DNA from: Verrucomicrobiia bacterium | GTDB taxonomy: Bacteria > Verrucomicrobiota > Verrucomicrobiia > Verrucomicrobiales > DEV007 | Assembly: GCA_030425385.1 (NCBI GenBank) | Contig: JAUIAH010000026.1 | Location: 1 to 64,000 of the forward strand | Reading direction: 5' to 3' | Length of the DNA: 64,000 bases | Notes under the pieces: generated by a model | Told to the model about the DNA's origin: nothing | Database searches by the model: none | What the model saw: the letters and a program-made list of their open reading frames with translations, nothing else | In this document: piece after piece, positions 19,601 through 28,317 of the stretch | Layout: the number at the start of each line of letters is the position of its first letter | Position numbering within the stretch: position 1 is the first letter of the stretch | Made by a program: the position numbers and the translations under genes

Positions 19601-20899
19601 TTCCAGCACCTCTACCATGGGGGCATCTTCCCCACGATTCTTGTGCATTTGAAAGAGGAACTGCAGTCCGGGAATGACCCGATCGGACGCAATGGCCTTC
19701 TCCGCATACTGAATGGCAAGATCTTGCATTCCCAGTCCCTGCACCATCGCCGCCGCCTCTAACACCGTGTCCACATCGGCCACTCCGAGAAACCCTTCCC
19801 AGGCCTGATGCCCAAGCTCTCGATTGCCCTGCTCTAGAAAGAAACGGCTCAAACCCGCTCGCCATTCCAAACGCTCTGGCTGTTCCGCAATCGCCTGTTG
19901 GTAAGCCTCCACTAGCACTTCATCGCGCCCTGTCTCACGACAGATTTCCAATAACTCTCGACGCATCTCCGGAGTGAACCCTTGGTCGCTCGCCGTGTCT
20001 TGGAACATGGCTAGGGCCTCATCCGCCTTACCGAGTTCGCGGAGAATCTCGATCCACACATGGCGAGCCTCCGCACTGAGCGCCTCCGTTGCTGCGAAAC
20101 GCTCGACCAAAGCTTCCAAGGCATCTGCTTGCCGATAGGCTTCTGCCAGGATGGTGAGCGCGTAACGGCGGTCGCGCTTCAGCTTCGACAACTGCAAGGC
20201 CCGCCAGGCCGCTTCTTGAGCCTTCTCCGTTTCCTTCGCCGCCATGGCCCATTCCGCTACGCGAATCTCTTGTTTGAAACGCGCACTCTCGTCCTCACCA
20301 TCAACCTGATAGAGTTCCATGGCTTCCTTGGGTTTTCCCGCCAAGGCAAGCACCACTGATGCCCGATTCTTGAAACCCTTATCTCCGTGGCTTTCGGCGT
20401 AGGCCGATAGATCCTCAAAGTCGTCTACCTTACCTCCGGTCGACTTGAAGATGGCCAGGCGCAGACGAATGGCTTCATGCCAAGACTTGGCATCCTCACG
20501 CTGTAATAACGTCGTGTAAGCCTCCACCGCCTTCGACTCCATCCCCCGAGCGTCCACCAATTGCGCCACATGATACGCCGCTTGAGCAGACGCTGTCTCC
20601 TCGGCCAATTGCTCATACAACGTCTGCGCTTCCTCCAGGAGCCCATAGCGCCAGTGCAACTTGGCCCGCAACCAGCGCGACGCCGTGCCGTCATCCTCGG
20701 CCACCTTGTCTAACAGAGGTTCCAAGGCCTCATGCTCTTGGAGAGCGGCCTGGTAAACGGCAAGCTCATCCTGAGTTTCGGGACTGGTGGTCTGCAGCCA
20801 AGCCTCAGCCGCTGCTATCGAGGGCGAAGCTTCCTGAGCGGACGACCACGCGAATGGCCATCCAATGAGTAACAGGGCAAAGACAAGGCAACGATTCAT
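13613..20899 (-). CDS. Giant secreted TPR-repeat protein with C-terminal carbohydrate-binding-like domain
   Basis: 2428 residues, by far the longest gene here. A signal peptide (MNRCLVFALLLIGWPFAWSSAQ) directs it to the periplasm. Most of the chain is helical tetratricopeptide-type repeats, recognisable by recurrent spacing of Ala, Leu, Tyr and Glu (for example AREVLLEMRSLPQN, ALRVYEKLLLGDQ). Around residues 1520-1600 there is a low-complexity Ala/Pro/Val linker. The last 180 residues form a beta-sandwich module (GSDGWRYYDG, SRLSFGGDSANKT, DDGAIVYVNGKEVHRMNM, GISVHQADSASSDLYL) that is also present at the N-terminus of the protein at 31476-33350. It starts with an ATGA overlap on the VWA gene, so it is the last member of the MoxR/DUF58/VWA run. 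A scaffold role is inferred from the repeats. Confidence 0.9.
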   Translation of the reverse strand: MNRCLVFALLLIGWPFAWSSAQEASPSIAAAEAWLQTTSPETQDELAVYQAALQEHEALEPLLDKVAEDDGTASRWLRAKLHWRYGLLEEAQTLYEQLAEETASAQAAYHVAQLVDARGMESKAVEAYTTLLQREDAKSWHEAIRLRLAIFKSTGGKVDDFEDLSAYAESHGDKGFKNRASVVLALAGKPKEAMELYQVDGEDESARFKQEIRVAEWAMAAKETEKAQEAAWRALQLSKLKRDRRYALTILAEAYRQADALEALVERFAATEALSAEARHVWIEILRELGKADEALAMFQDTASDQGFTPEMRRELLEICRETGRDEVLVEAYQQAIAEQPERLEWRAGLSRFFLEQGNRELGHQAWEGFLGVADVDTVLEAAAMVQGLGMQDLAIQYAEKAIASDRVIPGLQFLFQMHKNRGEDAPMVEVLERMETMAPADSANRVQLAESWEQIGRQDKAADVLRRLREARGPENFSADLEMRLAWLYSETGDEEKAFDHWHRVWLRVESPGRRRYVEDRLMATASRLGKLADIAIELEEKLLSGKADKRDSALLVRLYVKVGDPVSASEIIEEFLKQSGGSEVQLLEEKARIYVMCNDYYHYEQTLRELMRLDPEGTPEYLTQLAMSCLERGKHDQAREVLLEMRSLPQNAASAEFEAGVLKIAGMHEEATAAYWRGIAEQPNRIDAYLLLGDALKTVGKATQAQGVFQYLVEHADKDDLFTIAIDGLLNARVGQPVLRWARRVILERISQRDDKVYLYQLLGDLSEELRDQAMLVRSLSETLPIAGERRTSQLRELVELAKVGVGGSGSASRGIRAAKDREGLMRYGRRLIGMGEAVPPQVHLDLGHAFLDGGDIRSAAKTFARAEDMADFNAFQRKVAASFEQKRYVENALRVYEKLLLGDQVDVSLLLKLGELKETLGEQEQAREAYERVLDVLISQQPAMTLKDEGTQASQQYVYARNQDSFGKYFNRAITGYLTTATEGVVLERFLEEQERALAADLEQVRQFDRAEADQTLRQSPRAEKRAGLIRRVAAVFGQQDRIERVYRQLIESFPHDTTLLPGLSRTLLSWGMPEVASRLMAASPDHPSHAAGERLLERVHGKDGDGWFRDLLERQREESRVTLRERVAAADDSEAQLGGELFSAALFLQDQQMVAMLARRALMKTPSAQVWQYSSILSRVWPHVDDTAKEALTDLVATKLEDLDPSTNTSLHYYMQQLNRLTGRRFTLGREHLEAPLKQALSQGGYYLNSLGSLFNALDREEYAEALKETYPKLKGPTRLQVLFTLIKSFEGGMDDAFREFFTELVLDAAVESKEDPVLAWEQARRYSSGEKEQNLGFGADLLGKLAAALEEAKQTEMKALRATLLLQDGERVEEAVALAKEVQVAALAKDSKVATARVQALQRAFLPAYFQPLLEAFDRAEKVEGNEPLEIAKQRIAFVKQVRDQGLLMQHLELASSAFPEEQSFREERRRLLESMGLLWEALELQQELVEKDPKNASLRQALANLWKQLEHPVQADLAEQLPQDDAPAPVEAKNEDAAATPAPAPARTVAAVPMTRVTPAVPMVTAARVATVAVAGSAPSDDASSDLQDEEKQLPPANMNEVKSRVEAGELAEAQHLFRRVWRRFDQLDASRGYVYYNPYNTGLYRWPSSQSASVASNVPSPLGGLKGFLTQRVIDPSEVRRRAQENQKTIFEVEGDRAFVQEEAARALRGLEPNQYLGTVFQQQVDVLARADMAMEGLEQALKNALSAMESGEVPPLDRVRYASLLEMSAEEEEDVDEALIAGLRDALFRLARANDTASLMRLASCQARTGQPERALAVYRWCASKTTFSPYNYGDGRLTTRSLIDEVRQHLEGDHEVRALESVFELSRPTSTDLRYMVPYYMLVLNTWKEVLPAEQALRRTATICEEVMREHLDQPMLAKLVSVFLASGGAVNEAAAALRHALTSSPPPGPNGTTMVVTANGSVNYVSGNSALLQGGFTDADLRLFFPESMESWKAPASWLATLSGLVRELHGKDQLTDAQTLRILALAAIRQHDLGFEDAARRNLSTLQELELTLPDQHLWLLDVAEHMQEDAVWLRLAKDLLGKRQLLVARVPEVIRKVAEIEGSKAAMALARESLDYTMHPTLVSDGLTLARQSGDEAESAFWTEQWRLLWEEESNAARYGIVLRSDDSTRLYRYEELSDEPELEDRLGNQTFSIRFDPDLKAVAVTSTGRKAPAIPELVLVEEWRKIHPEGEVYLVSMLENAKTFLIEKGSDGWRYYDGQQAPPATWSQPGFDDTSWQEGTAPLGYGESVRSRLSFGGDSANKTLTAYFRKTVNVDDPKAYVKVYATMESDDGAIVYVNGKEVHRMNMRAEDADSHTTTAAGKGEKGQPDTFFIDPNLLQAGDNGIAISVHQADSASSDLYLNMDVRVITKEDLKP

Positions 20900-23232
20900 G
20901 AGCGTTCACGCGTGGGCCAGCGCCGGTAGACAATATCAGCGAGGTAAGTGAGCAGAGCGAGTAGGAGGCACAGATTCCACAAACGGAGGATGTCATAGGC
21001 GTCCCCCTGACCTCCCGCCGCCGGGACGAAAGCGAGCGCAGGCTCCCATTTCCGAAACTGTCCACCAGTCTCTTCGGCTAACAAAGACAAATCGAGAAAT
21101 TTGTCAGGGTCCTGATGAGCCGGGGAAACGGAATCTTCGTGCTTGTTAGAAACCAGGGGCAACGCGGGCTCTTGTCCCGCGAGCACGCGTAATTCCTCGT
21201 CAGGAGCCACCACCAGTCGTGCCGTGTGCACCTCGGGCGAGCGCTTCGTGAATTGGATCGGGATGCGTTCCGTACCAACCAACTTCGTGGCTTGCGGTTC
21301 GGTAGCGCTTGGCATCCGCCTCGTGGCGCGCACCCAGACTTCGTGGCGGCGGCGCGTCACTTCATAATGAAACGGCCGCCGCTCCTCGCGAGCCGTCCGT
21401 GCCATGACTCGGCCTAACCACTGCCCATAATTTTCCCAAGATTCCCAAGGAGCCGTCCCTTTCCCCACTGGCTCCGTCATGAGCGCGGTCACGCGTCCGA
21501 GGCCATCCTTCCACGTAGCCAGAACAGGATGCTTGTTCGCCTGTGTCTCTAACAACACCTCAGCACCTTCACGCGGACGCGTTTCAACATAGCCCGCCAG
21601 CGGTGGCAGCGATGCCCGCGGCACCTCTCCCCACCACCCCGCAGCGCCGCGCCCATCAACCACATGAATCCCCGGCCGGTAAGCGGGAATCTTGGACGTC
21701 GAGGGTTGTTTGAGAAGAATCTCAGGGATGCTGAAACGGTTCGAAGCGCTGTAGAAGTGGCCCTTGCCCCAGTTGGCGAGGTTCACAAGAAATTCCGAAT
21801 GCGCATTTCCCCCGACGAGAACCGTGGAGACGTTCATGCCTTTGGCCGCCATCTTGCGCAGGAGCGGCTCAAATTCGCCCGCCTCGACACCGCCGTCCGT
21901 GAGAACTAACACATGTTTATAGCGGGTCTGCACATTGAGGAGCGCGTAGTAAGCCTCCTCAATCGCGGGCATGATCACGGTGCCACCTCCGGCGTCCAAT
22001 CGGTTCAAGGCACGCTGGATATCGATAGCATTGGCGGCAGATTGCAATGGAGCTGCCCATTGCTTGGTGCCGTAGAATTCCACAATTCCCACCTTGTCGT
22101 GTGGCAAGAGGCGCCGAATGGCAAGCCGTGCCACTTCCTTTGCCAATTGCACGCGTTCACCTCCCATCGAACCAGAAGTATCGATGATGACAGCGAGAGC
22201 GGTACTGGGATCGCGCTTCTCTTCCTTCTGCATGAATTCCACCGGCAGTGACTTTGCTAGAGGCGTCTGTTCGTATCCTCCCGGTCCAAAGGCCGCCATG
22301 CCTCCCGACACAAAGAGACCCAGGCCATGATCTCGCACCTCGGCCCGCAACCTCTCTTGATCAGTCTCCACAAGCTGTGAGGCCGGCAGATCATCGATCA
22401 CCACGAGATCGACACCACTCAACTCTGGCAGGGGCACACGCCCCTTCTCCAAATGCACACCATTCCCTAACAAACGCTGCAGCGATTGCTCGCCCTCTTG
22501 CCATCGCGCCCCTAGGTAGAGCGCACGCAGGGGATCCTCCACGCCGACCGTCTTGCGCAAAGACGACTCGCCGCATTCCACGCGTAGCGTAAGAAAGCCC
22601 GATTGCTCTGGTTCAAATGTCAGAGGCACCTGCGCGCGTGAATCATCCCCCGTCACGGTCCCCGTGGCGAGCACCCGCGCATCCCTCTCATCAATCAAGC
22701 GCACCTCGGTTCCTGGCGTCATGCCAAGAACGTTCACCTGCATGGTTGCCGATTGTCCTACGCGGAGAGGCTGTGTTTCCGTCAGGCTCAGCACGCGCGC
22801 ACTGGGCCTTTCCGCTGACGCGGCGAGCGCATGAATGGGCAATCCCCGTTCCTGACAAGCGCGCACGGCTTCCCCCCAATGGCGATCAGCCGAGGCTCCC
22901 GCGCCGATGAGCGTGATCGATCCGCGATCACCCGCCGGGATCTTGCGCAGGGCATTCTCCAGTGCTTCTGATAGAGATCCCTCACTTTCAAGAGCCACTC
23001 TTCCCTGCCATGAGCGCGCCCGCACCCATTCCGCTTGCTCTGCCTCATGGATGACCACATGAACGGCATCCTCGGAGGCATCCTGCAAGAGCGCAGGACG
23101 GGCAAGGGCGAGAACGAGCCACAGGAGGGCCAGACTGCGGATTGCGGCATGCGTCTTCGTAGACGAGCGCCGAATCCAAGGCACGATGACTACGAACGCC
23201 AGCAAGAGGTATCCAGGCTGCAAGAAAGTCAT
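20896..23232 (-). CDS. Membrane VWA protein with amidotransferase-like domain
   Basis: 778 residues from ATG 23232, which overlaps the upstream gene's stop as ATGA. The open frame extends further upstream but lies inside the preceding gene. N-terminal membrane helices lie at about residues 5-20 and 30-50. A beta-rich region follows, then a glutamine-amidotransferase-like segment (LGLFVSGGMAAFGPGGYEQTPLAKSLPVEF). A VWA domain near residue 350 has an intact MIDAS (IIDTSGSMGG) and a downstream VLVLTDGGVEAGEF. A C-terminal helix (LRLWNLCLLLALLTYLADIVY) anchors the end. It likely binds a metal-dependent partner on the outer face of the membrane. It is the paralogue of the protein at 33387-36347. 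Confidence 0.88.
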   Translation of the reverse strand: MTFLQPGYLLLAFVVIVPWIRRSSTKTHAAIRSLALLWLVLALARPALLQDASEDAVHVVIHEAEQAEWVRARSWQGRVALESEGSLSEALENALRKIPAGDRGSITLIGAGASADRHWGEAVRACQERGLPIHALAASAERPSARVLSLTETQPLRVGQSATMQVNVLGMTPGTEVRLIDERDARVLATGTVTGDDSRAQVPLTFEPEQSGFLTLRVECGESSLRKTVGVEDPLRALYLGARWQEGEQSLQRLLGNGVHLEKGRVPLPELSGVDLVVIDDLPASQLVETDQERLRAEVRDHGLGLFVSGGMAAFGPGGYEQTPLAKSLPVEFMQKEEKRDPSTALAVIIDTSGSMGGERVQLAKEVARLAIRRLLPHDKVGIVEFYGTKQWAAPLQSAANAIDIQRALNRLDAGGGTVIMPAIEEAYYALLNVQTRYKHVLVLTDGGVEAGEFEPLLRKMAAKGMNVSTVLVGGNAHSEFLVNLANWGKGHFYSASNRFSIPEILLKQPSTSKIPAYRPGIHVVDGRGAAGWWGEVPRASLPPLAGYVETRPREGAEVLLETQANKHPVLATWKDGLGRVTALMTEPVGKGTAPWESWENYGQWLGRVMARTAREERRPFHYEVTRRRHEVWVRATRRMPSATEPQATKLVGTERIPIQFTKRSPEVHTARLVVAPDEELRVLAGQEPALPLVSNKHEDSVSPAHQDPDKFLDLSLLAEETGGQFRKWEPALAFVPAAGGQGDAYDILRLWNLCLLLALLTYLADIVYRRWPTRERS

Positions 23233-24842
23233 GGCATCCTCCCATTCTGAAAGAGCACCCACTCTCCTAACAACAGCACCAACACAACCAGGATGAGCCA
23301 GGTGGCCCAGGAGCCACCCTTTATGGCTCCTGACAAAGTCGTCACGCGTGGCTCCGAACCCTTGTCCGATGATAGAGGATCTCCTGACAAATGCGCCACT
23401 CGCAACTGTCCAAGACCATCTTCGTAGTCCCCTGCCCGCGGCAGTGCAAAGGGAACGCCAGCGGCCTTCAAGCGCGGATGGGTTTCTCCTGCCGCGACAT
23501 AGGGGTCGACCTTGGGCACTTTTGCGAGCCAGCGCAGCGTCTGCCCAACGTAAAGCGGGAAGGCCGACGACTGGATGAAATGGTATTCCTGTGAGAGTAA
23601 CTGAGGCCACAACTGGGCCCTCCGCGTGGGTCCTGTCTCCACTTGAAGGCGCACCACTCGACCGCTCTGCTCGGCAAGCCCCACGGTATCGATTTGATCC
23701 AGTCCCATCAACGCATGCAAGCTCTCCGGCGCTTGTGCTTCCTCGCTCACGAAGACAAACGCTTCCCCGGTCTCGTCCCAGACGAGCGAAGGAATCCCAT
23801 CGCTTGTGGTGAAACCGACGGTGACGTCCGCTTCTGCATCCACCATCTCGACGGCGTCGTCCGCCTCTAGGACGCGCCGCAGCGGCAGTGGTGTGTCTTC
23901 ACTGACAGACACGCGAATACGTTGACGCCAAGGCAACTGAATCGCGGCGACATCATCTGCGGAAAGCGCCCCCCCATTGCTCAAACGCACTTCCAAGCGT
24001 CCTCCTCGAGCAGGCACAGCCTCACACCATACCCTTCCCGGTTGCCTCTCGTTCAAGGCTCCCGTCCACGGCTTGGCGTCCACCTTCACCTGGACTTCGC
24101 TCATGGGCGCGTCGACCTCGAACCACACGTCTACCGTCTCCGGATTTCCCAAGGTCGCAGCCATGCCAAGAGCCCGCACCCCGGTGTTAGAAGGCTTTGC
24201 TTCTTCCTCCTCGTTCACCAATCGCAGGACTTTGACATCTTCTGGTAATAGCGTTAGCACATCATCACCTAGCGAGCCGTTGCCAGCCACCACGAGTTGC
24301 AGAGGACGCGCCTCTGCCTCTGAGGAGAGGGCGAGACAGGCTTGCTCAATCCCCGATGGGGCCACCTCAGCTTGCCGCCCCTTCCAACGGGCTTCCAAGA
24401 GCAACGCCTCCTCTCCACGATCTAACAAAAGCGTCGTTTGACCACCTACCCAGAAGACACGTCGGTGTTCCGCAGGCAATCGCCGCAGCTCTCGCATCAC
24501 TTGCTCTCTCACCTGCGCCAGCCGATCACCTACCATCATGGCAGCGGAGCCATCGATCAGGATCACGGTCTCGACCGCTCCCTCTCTTTCCGGTCTTGGG
24601 TCCGCCCACGCCAGCCAAGTGAGGCCAGCGATAAGGAGGGCAAGAAGATACGCCCAAGGATGCCGAAAGCGGCGCCAGAAGACACGCGCGCGTGACTCCT
24701 CCATCGCCTCCTGCCAGAAGAGCGTGGTCACCACATGCACCGTGCGATGCCGAGTCCGCAGCCACTGCAGCACTGCCAACATCAGCGCTAGTGCGGCGCA
24801 CCCCATCCAGAATCCCCAAGGACTGACATTGGTCAAAGTCAT
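23229..24842 (-). CDS. BatA-like membrane protein with degenerate VWA
   Basis: 537 residues. An N-terminal BatA-type domain has two membrane helices (about residues 10-28 and 60-80), with TLFWQEA between them. A VWA-like region opens with VILIDGSAAM, where the MIDAS pattern DxSxS has become D-G-S-A-A, so metal binding is doubtful. A C-terminal helix (WATWLILVVLVLLLGEWVLF) closes the chain. It overlaps DUF58 upstream and the VWA gene downstream by ATGA each time, so translation is coupled. BatA-like proteins accompany MoxR ATPases in bacterial stress-tolerance or complex-maturation operons; the degenerate MIDAS suggests a structural role. Confidence 0.85.
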   Translation of the reverse strand: MTLTNVSPWGFWMGCAALALMLAVLQWLRTRHRTVHVVTTLFWQEAMEESRARVFWRRFRHPWAYLLALLIAGLTWLAWADPRPEREGAVETVILIDGSAAMMVGDRLAQVREQVMRELRRLPAEHRRVFWVGGQTTLLLDRGEEALLLEARWKGRQAEVAPSGIEQACLALSSEAEARPLQLVVAGNGSLGDDVLTLLPEDVKVLRLVNEEEEAKPSNTGVRALGMAATLGNPETVDVWFEVDAPMSEVQVKVDAKPWTGALNERQPGRVWCEAVPARGGRLEVRLSNGGALSADDVAAIQLPWRQRIRVSVSEDTPLPLRRVLEADDAVEMVDAEADVTVGFTTSDGIPSLVWDETGEAFVFVSEEAQAPESLHALMGLDQIDTVGLAEQSGRVVRLQVETGPTRRAQLWPQLLSQEYHFIQSSAFPLYVGQTLRWLAKVPKVDPYVAAGETHPRLKAAGVPFALPRAGDYEDGLGQLRVAHLSGDPLSSDKGSEPRVTTLSGAIKGGSWATWLILVVLVLLLGEWVLFQNGRMP

Positions 24843-25732
24843 GCCACGCGATAAGCTCCTTTCTCAAACACTTTGGCGAACTGGGCGACAATATCCTGTT
24901 CCACATCGATCTGCAGCAAGCCTGCCCCTAGTCTACGGGCAGTCTGTGCCAACCGCTCCTGAAAGGCATCGTAGCTGTTGATGTAGCGCTCGCGCACACG
25001 CGGCGTGACACTGACATTGTGCGCGCTTCCAGATTCACAATCGACCAGGCGTACTTCCCCATCCACAGTCGGCTCCCGATCCGTGCTGCGAACGAGTTGA
25101 ACCAAGAGCAGGCGGTGCCGCACCGTCTTGAGAGCGTGCGCCACGGCATCCATGCCTGCCGGATCAAAGAAATCAGAAACGATGGCCACCAGCCCCTTGC
25201 GCAGTCGCAAGCGCTCCAAGTACTGACATGCTTGTCGGAAGTCGGTGGTTCCACCTGGCTCCAGCGTTGCCAAGCGTTCTCCTAACAACATCACCTTACT
25301 GGCTCCGGCTTGTGGCCGCCAAAGCGTGCTCGCCTCATCGCTGAAGGGAAAGACGCCCACCTTGTCGTGATGGTTCAGACTGATGGAGGCCAGAGCAAGC
25401 GTGGTCCGCAAACCAGCAATCACACGGGGCGGCTCTTCCAGAAAGAGCGAGCGCGACACATCAGGCATGAGGTAGAGAGGCAGGTCCTCCAATTCCTCGT
25501 AGAGGCGGAGAAACACTTTCCCCAATCGCTGATAGATATTCCAGTCGATGGCTCGGAAATCATCGCCCGGAGCATAGGGTCGGAAGTCTTTGAAGTCGAT
25601 GCCGCCGCCGGAATCGACCGAGCGTTGTTCTGCAAACCGACCACCCGCAGGCACTCGCCGAGCAACCAGACGAAGGTGTTTGAGCGACTCTAGAAAGGCC
25701 GCATCAAAGAGTTGAGCCGAAGCGAAGGCCAT
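24839..25732 (-). CDS. DUF58-domain protein
   Basis: 297 residues. The N-terminal half carries the DUF58 signature (SGGGIDFKDFRPYAPGDDFRAIDWNIYQRLGKVFLRLYEEL). A VWA-like fold follows (LMPDVSRSLFLEEPP as the MIDAS-like region, with DVSRS preserving DxSxS). It has no membrane segment and should be cytoplasmic. DUF58 proteins pair with MoxR AAA+ ATPases. This one starts 9 bases after the MoxR stop and overlaps the BatA-like gene by ATGA, giving the standard MoxR-DUF58-BatA order. Confidence 0.93.
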   Translation of the reverse strand: MAFASAQLFDAAFLESLKHLRLVARRVPAGGRFAEQRSVDSGGGIDFKDFRPYAPGDDFRAIDWNIYQRLGKVFLRLYEELEDLPLYLMPDVSRSLFLEEPPRVIAGLRTTLALASISLNHHDKVGVFPFSDEASTLWRPQAGASKVMLLGERLATLEPGGTTDFRQACQYLERLRLRKGLVAIVSDFFDPAGMDAVAHALKTVRHRLLLVQLVRSTDREPTVDGEVRLVDCESGSAHNVSVTPRVRERYINSYDAFQERLAQTARRLGAGLLQIDVEQDIVAQFAKVFEKGAYRVA

Positions 25733-25741
25733 CGCGTGCTG

Positions 25742-26758
25742 TTAGGCGTAGAGCTGCGGCACATCAACGTGATCGAGCACCGCCGAGATCACTTGATCGG
25801 GCGTGATCCCTTCCGATTGCCCATGAAAGTTCAGGAGCACCCGGTGCCGTAGCGCCGCCAGTGCCACCGCCTTCACATCATCACCACTCACCGCGTAGCG
25901 TTCGCCTAACAACGCCTTCACCTTACCGGCCAAAAGCAAGCTCTGCGCGCCACGTGGGCTGGACCCCATCGCCACGAAATCGCCCACCATCCCCGGACAG
26001 TAGTCACTCCCCGGCTGGGTCGCCATGACCAGTTGCACGGCATACGCTTGCACGTGATCAGGCACGGGAACGGCCCGCACGGTCTCTCGCAGTTTCACAA
26101 TCTCTTCGCCACTGGATACGTGTTGGATCTCGATGGCGTCTGTCGACGTGGTGCGATTGAGAATCTCGTGATACTCTTCTTCTTTCGGATAACCGACTAA
26201 CAATTTGAAGAGAAAGCGATCGAGCTGCGCCTCGGGGAGCGGGTAAGTGCCCTCTTGCTCAACCGGATTCTGGGTCGCCATCACACAATACGGCTCGGCC
26301 AACTTGATGGTGCGATTGCCCACCGTGACCTGTTTCTCCTGCATGGCCTCCAACAAGGCCGACTGCGTCTTAGGTGTGGCCCGGTTGATCTCATCCGCGA
26401 GCACGAGGTTGGCCACCAAGGGACCCTCACGAAATTGCACCTCCTGCTTGCCATTGCCCGCATCGACCAGCACCGAAGTCCCCTGGATGTCGGCTGGCAT
26501 CATGTCCGGCGTGAACTGGATACGCGAGAAATCCAGATTGATCGCTTCTCCCAGAGAACGCACTAACATCGTCTTTCCCAGTCCGGGTACGCCCTCAAGG
26601 AGAACGTGGCCTCCCGCGAGCATGGCGGATAGGACGCCCTCGATCACGTCCTCCTGACCCACCATCATCCGGCGAACTTCGTCTCGAATCTTTGTGTAAG
26701 TCATGCGGAACGCCTCGGCTTGCGCTTCAGCTGTTTGTGGGCTCGTCGAATCACTCAT
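25742..26758 (-). CDS. MoxR-family AAA+ ATPase
   Basis: 338 residues from ATG 26758. Walker A is GVPGLGKT (residues 56-63) and Walker B is LVLADEINRA. The sensor 1 region is CVMATQNPVEQEGTYPLPEAQLDRF, very characteristic of MoxR. The C-terminal lid holds the sensor 2 region with LAALRHRVLLNFHGQSEGI. MoxR ATPases act as chaperones that, with VWA proteins, activate or assemble metal- or cofactor-containing complexes. It lies 60 bases after the propeller gene and 9 before DUF58, in a co-directional run. Confidence 0.95.
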   Translation of the reverse strand: MSDSTSPQTAEAQAEAFRMTYTKIRDEVRRMMVGQEDVIEGVLSAMLAGGHVLLEGVPGLGKTMLVRSLGEAINLDFSRIQFTPDMMPADIQGTSVLVDAGNGKQEVQFREGPLVANLVLADEINRATPKTQSALLEAMQEKQVTVGNRTIKLAEPYCVMATQNPVEQEGTYPLPEAQLDRFLFKLLVGYPKEEEYHEILNRTTSTDAIEIQHVSSGEEIVKLRETVRAVPVPDHVQAYAVQLVMATQPGSDYCPGMVGDFVAMGSSPRGAQSLLLAGKVKALLGERYAVSGDDVKAVALAALRHRVLLNFHGQSEGITPDQVISAVLDHVDVPQLYA

Positions 26759-26818
26759 GATATGGGAATTTCTGTAACACGGCCCCCTTGCCAGGTCCAG
26801 TAGCAAGGATAGTGCCGC

Positions 26819-28297
26819 CTAGGGGGTCGGGATCTCGTTCAGCGTGTAATACGCTTGTGGGTGCACAAGCGCATCACCCTCCGACGAGCGCAACGCCGGC
26901 AGGTGAAAGGCATGCACGTGGCCTTTCACCATCCCATCCACCCAAAGGCGCACCTGGCGTCCGTCAGAAGCCACCTCAGCTTTGGTGACGGTAGGGGTGG
27001 TCTGATCCACTTCTGGGCTACCGTAGCCCTGTTGATAAATGTGGGTGAACGTCTCGATCGCGTAGGTCGTACATTCCCTAGAGGTGCCCACGTCTACCAG
27101 ATCCGTGAACGAGAGGAGGAAACCATCAGGCGTGACCCGAATCTCCTGGATCTCGAAGGGCATTCTCCCCGTCCACTCAAGGCGCTCTAACACGTTCTCA
27201 CGATCCCCACGTACTGGCCATCCCCGATTCGTCCCTCCCGCAATGAGGTGTCCGTTAGGCGTAAACTGCAAATTGAGGATCCCCGTCGAAAGCCCCTCGC
27301 GAAAGGGATAGCACGCGCCCTGCCACACGCCATTCACCTCTTCCATCGTTGCGCGCATGATGCAGCTCAGCGTGTAGTCGCCAATGAAAAGCTGATCTTG
27401 AAAGGGTCCAAATTTCCCCTCCGACCGATCCACGACAAATCCCGAGATTGATTGGCCCATCTTGCGGTAGGGAAAGACGACGGCATACGGCACGAGTTCA
27501 GGCACACGTTTCCGCTCTACCATGAGGCGGGAACGTGTATTGGGCATTTCTGGAATCGGCCCCATATGAGGTGCTTTGGCATAGCCCGGAAAGCTTGCTG
27601 GATGGCCCATGAAACCGCCAGGTTTGAGGTGTTTGAGAGAACAGGAACCATTCCAAGGCCCCTGGCTCTCGGCGTAGATCATCACGCCTTGAGGATTCAT
27701 CCCGATTCCTAACGGACTCCGAATTCCACTGCACATTGGTGTCGTCTTTCCATCGGGACTGATCTTAAGAGCCCACCCTCGGAAATCCGTTTTGTAATGA
27801 TAGGACGCGGAGAGACAGAGCGCCACCCAAAGATTGCCTTCTCTATCAAACTTCGAACCCACAGAAAACTCATGATAGTTCTCAAAGCCCCAGAGATCGC
27901 TCAGCGTTTCAAAGCGATCGGCGCGTTCATCCCCGTCGAGATCGGTGAGTCTCGTGACCTCCGTCTGCTGCGTCACATAGAAAGCGCCCTCGCGATAGGC
28001 AAGCCCCAAGATCTCATCCAATCCACTCGCATAACGATGGAAGGTTGGCTCGGGGACCCGGTCGTCCACACCGTCGACAAGATAGAGATCCCCCCGCCGC
28101 GTCCCGATCGCCAAGCGACCATCCGGCAACCAATCGAAACTGCCAGCCTCTACTATGAGCCCTTCCGGAATCGGAATCTCGACGATGCGGTAATAATCCT
28201 GCTCGACCGCCGCTGTGCCCCACTCGACATCGCTGAGAGGCGCCGCGGAGACCACCGCCATGGACCACCCAGCGACAAGGGCGAGAATGGCTTTCAT
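26819..28297 (-). CDS. Secreted beta-propeller protein, PQQ sugar dehydrogenase-like
   Basis: 492 residues from ATG 28297, which begins a signal peptide (MKAILALVAGWSMAVVSAAP). A GTG at 28321 overlapping the upstream stop (GTGA) would add eight residues and cannot be excluded. Repeated blades are visible (GSFDWLPDGRLAIGTRRGDLYLV, SVGSKFDREGNLWVAL, GLSTGILNLQFTPNGHLIAGG). The fold is that of soluble PQQ-dependent sugar dehydrogenases, common in this phylum as hypothetical membrane-bound or periplasmic proteins. I do not see a separate cytochrome motif. It follows the sulfatase fusion. Confidence 0.8.
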   Translation of the reverse strand: MKAILALVAGWSMAVVSAAPLSDVEWGTAAVEQDYYRIVEIPIPEGLIVEAGSFDWLPDGRLAIGTRRGDLYLVDGVDDRVPEPTFHRYASGLDEILGLAYREGAFYVTQQTEVTRLTDLDGDERADRFETLSDLWGFENYHEFSVGSKFDREGNLWVALCLSASYHYKTDFRGWALKISPDGKTTPMCSGIRSPLGIGMNPQGVMIYAESQGPWNGSCSLKHLKPGGFMGHPASFPGYAKAPHMGPIPEMPNTRSRLMVERKRVPELVPYAVVFPYRKMGQSISGFVVDRSEGKFGPFQDQLFIGDYTLSCIMRATMEEVNGVWQGACYPFREGLSTGILNLQFTPNGHLIAGGTNRGWPVRGDRENVLERLEWTGRMPFEIQEIRVTPDGFLLSFTDLVDVGTSRECTTYAIETFTHIYQQGYGSPEVDQTTPTVTKAEVASDGRQVRLWVDGMVKGHVHAFHLPALRSSEGDALVHPQAYYTLNEIPTP

Positions 28298-28317
28298 ATG
28301 GACCAGGTCGACGCGAT

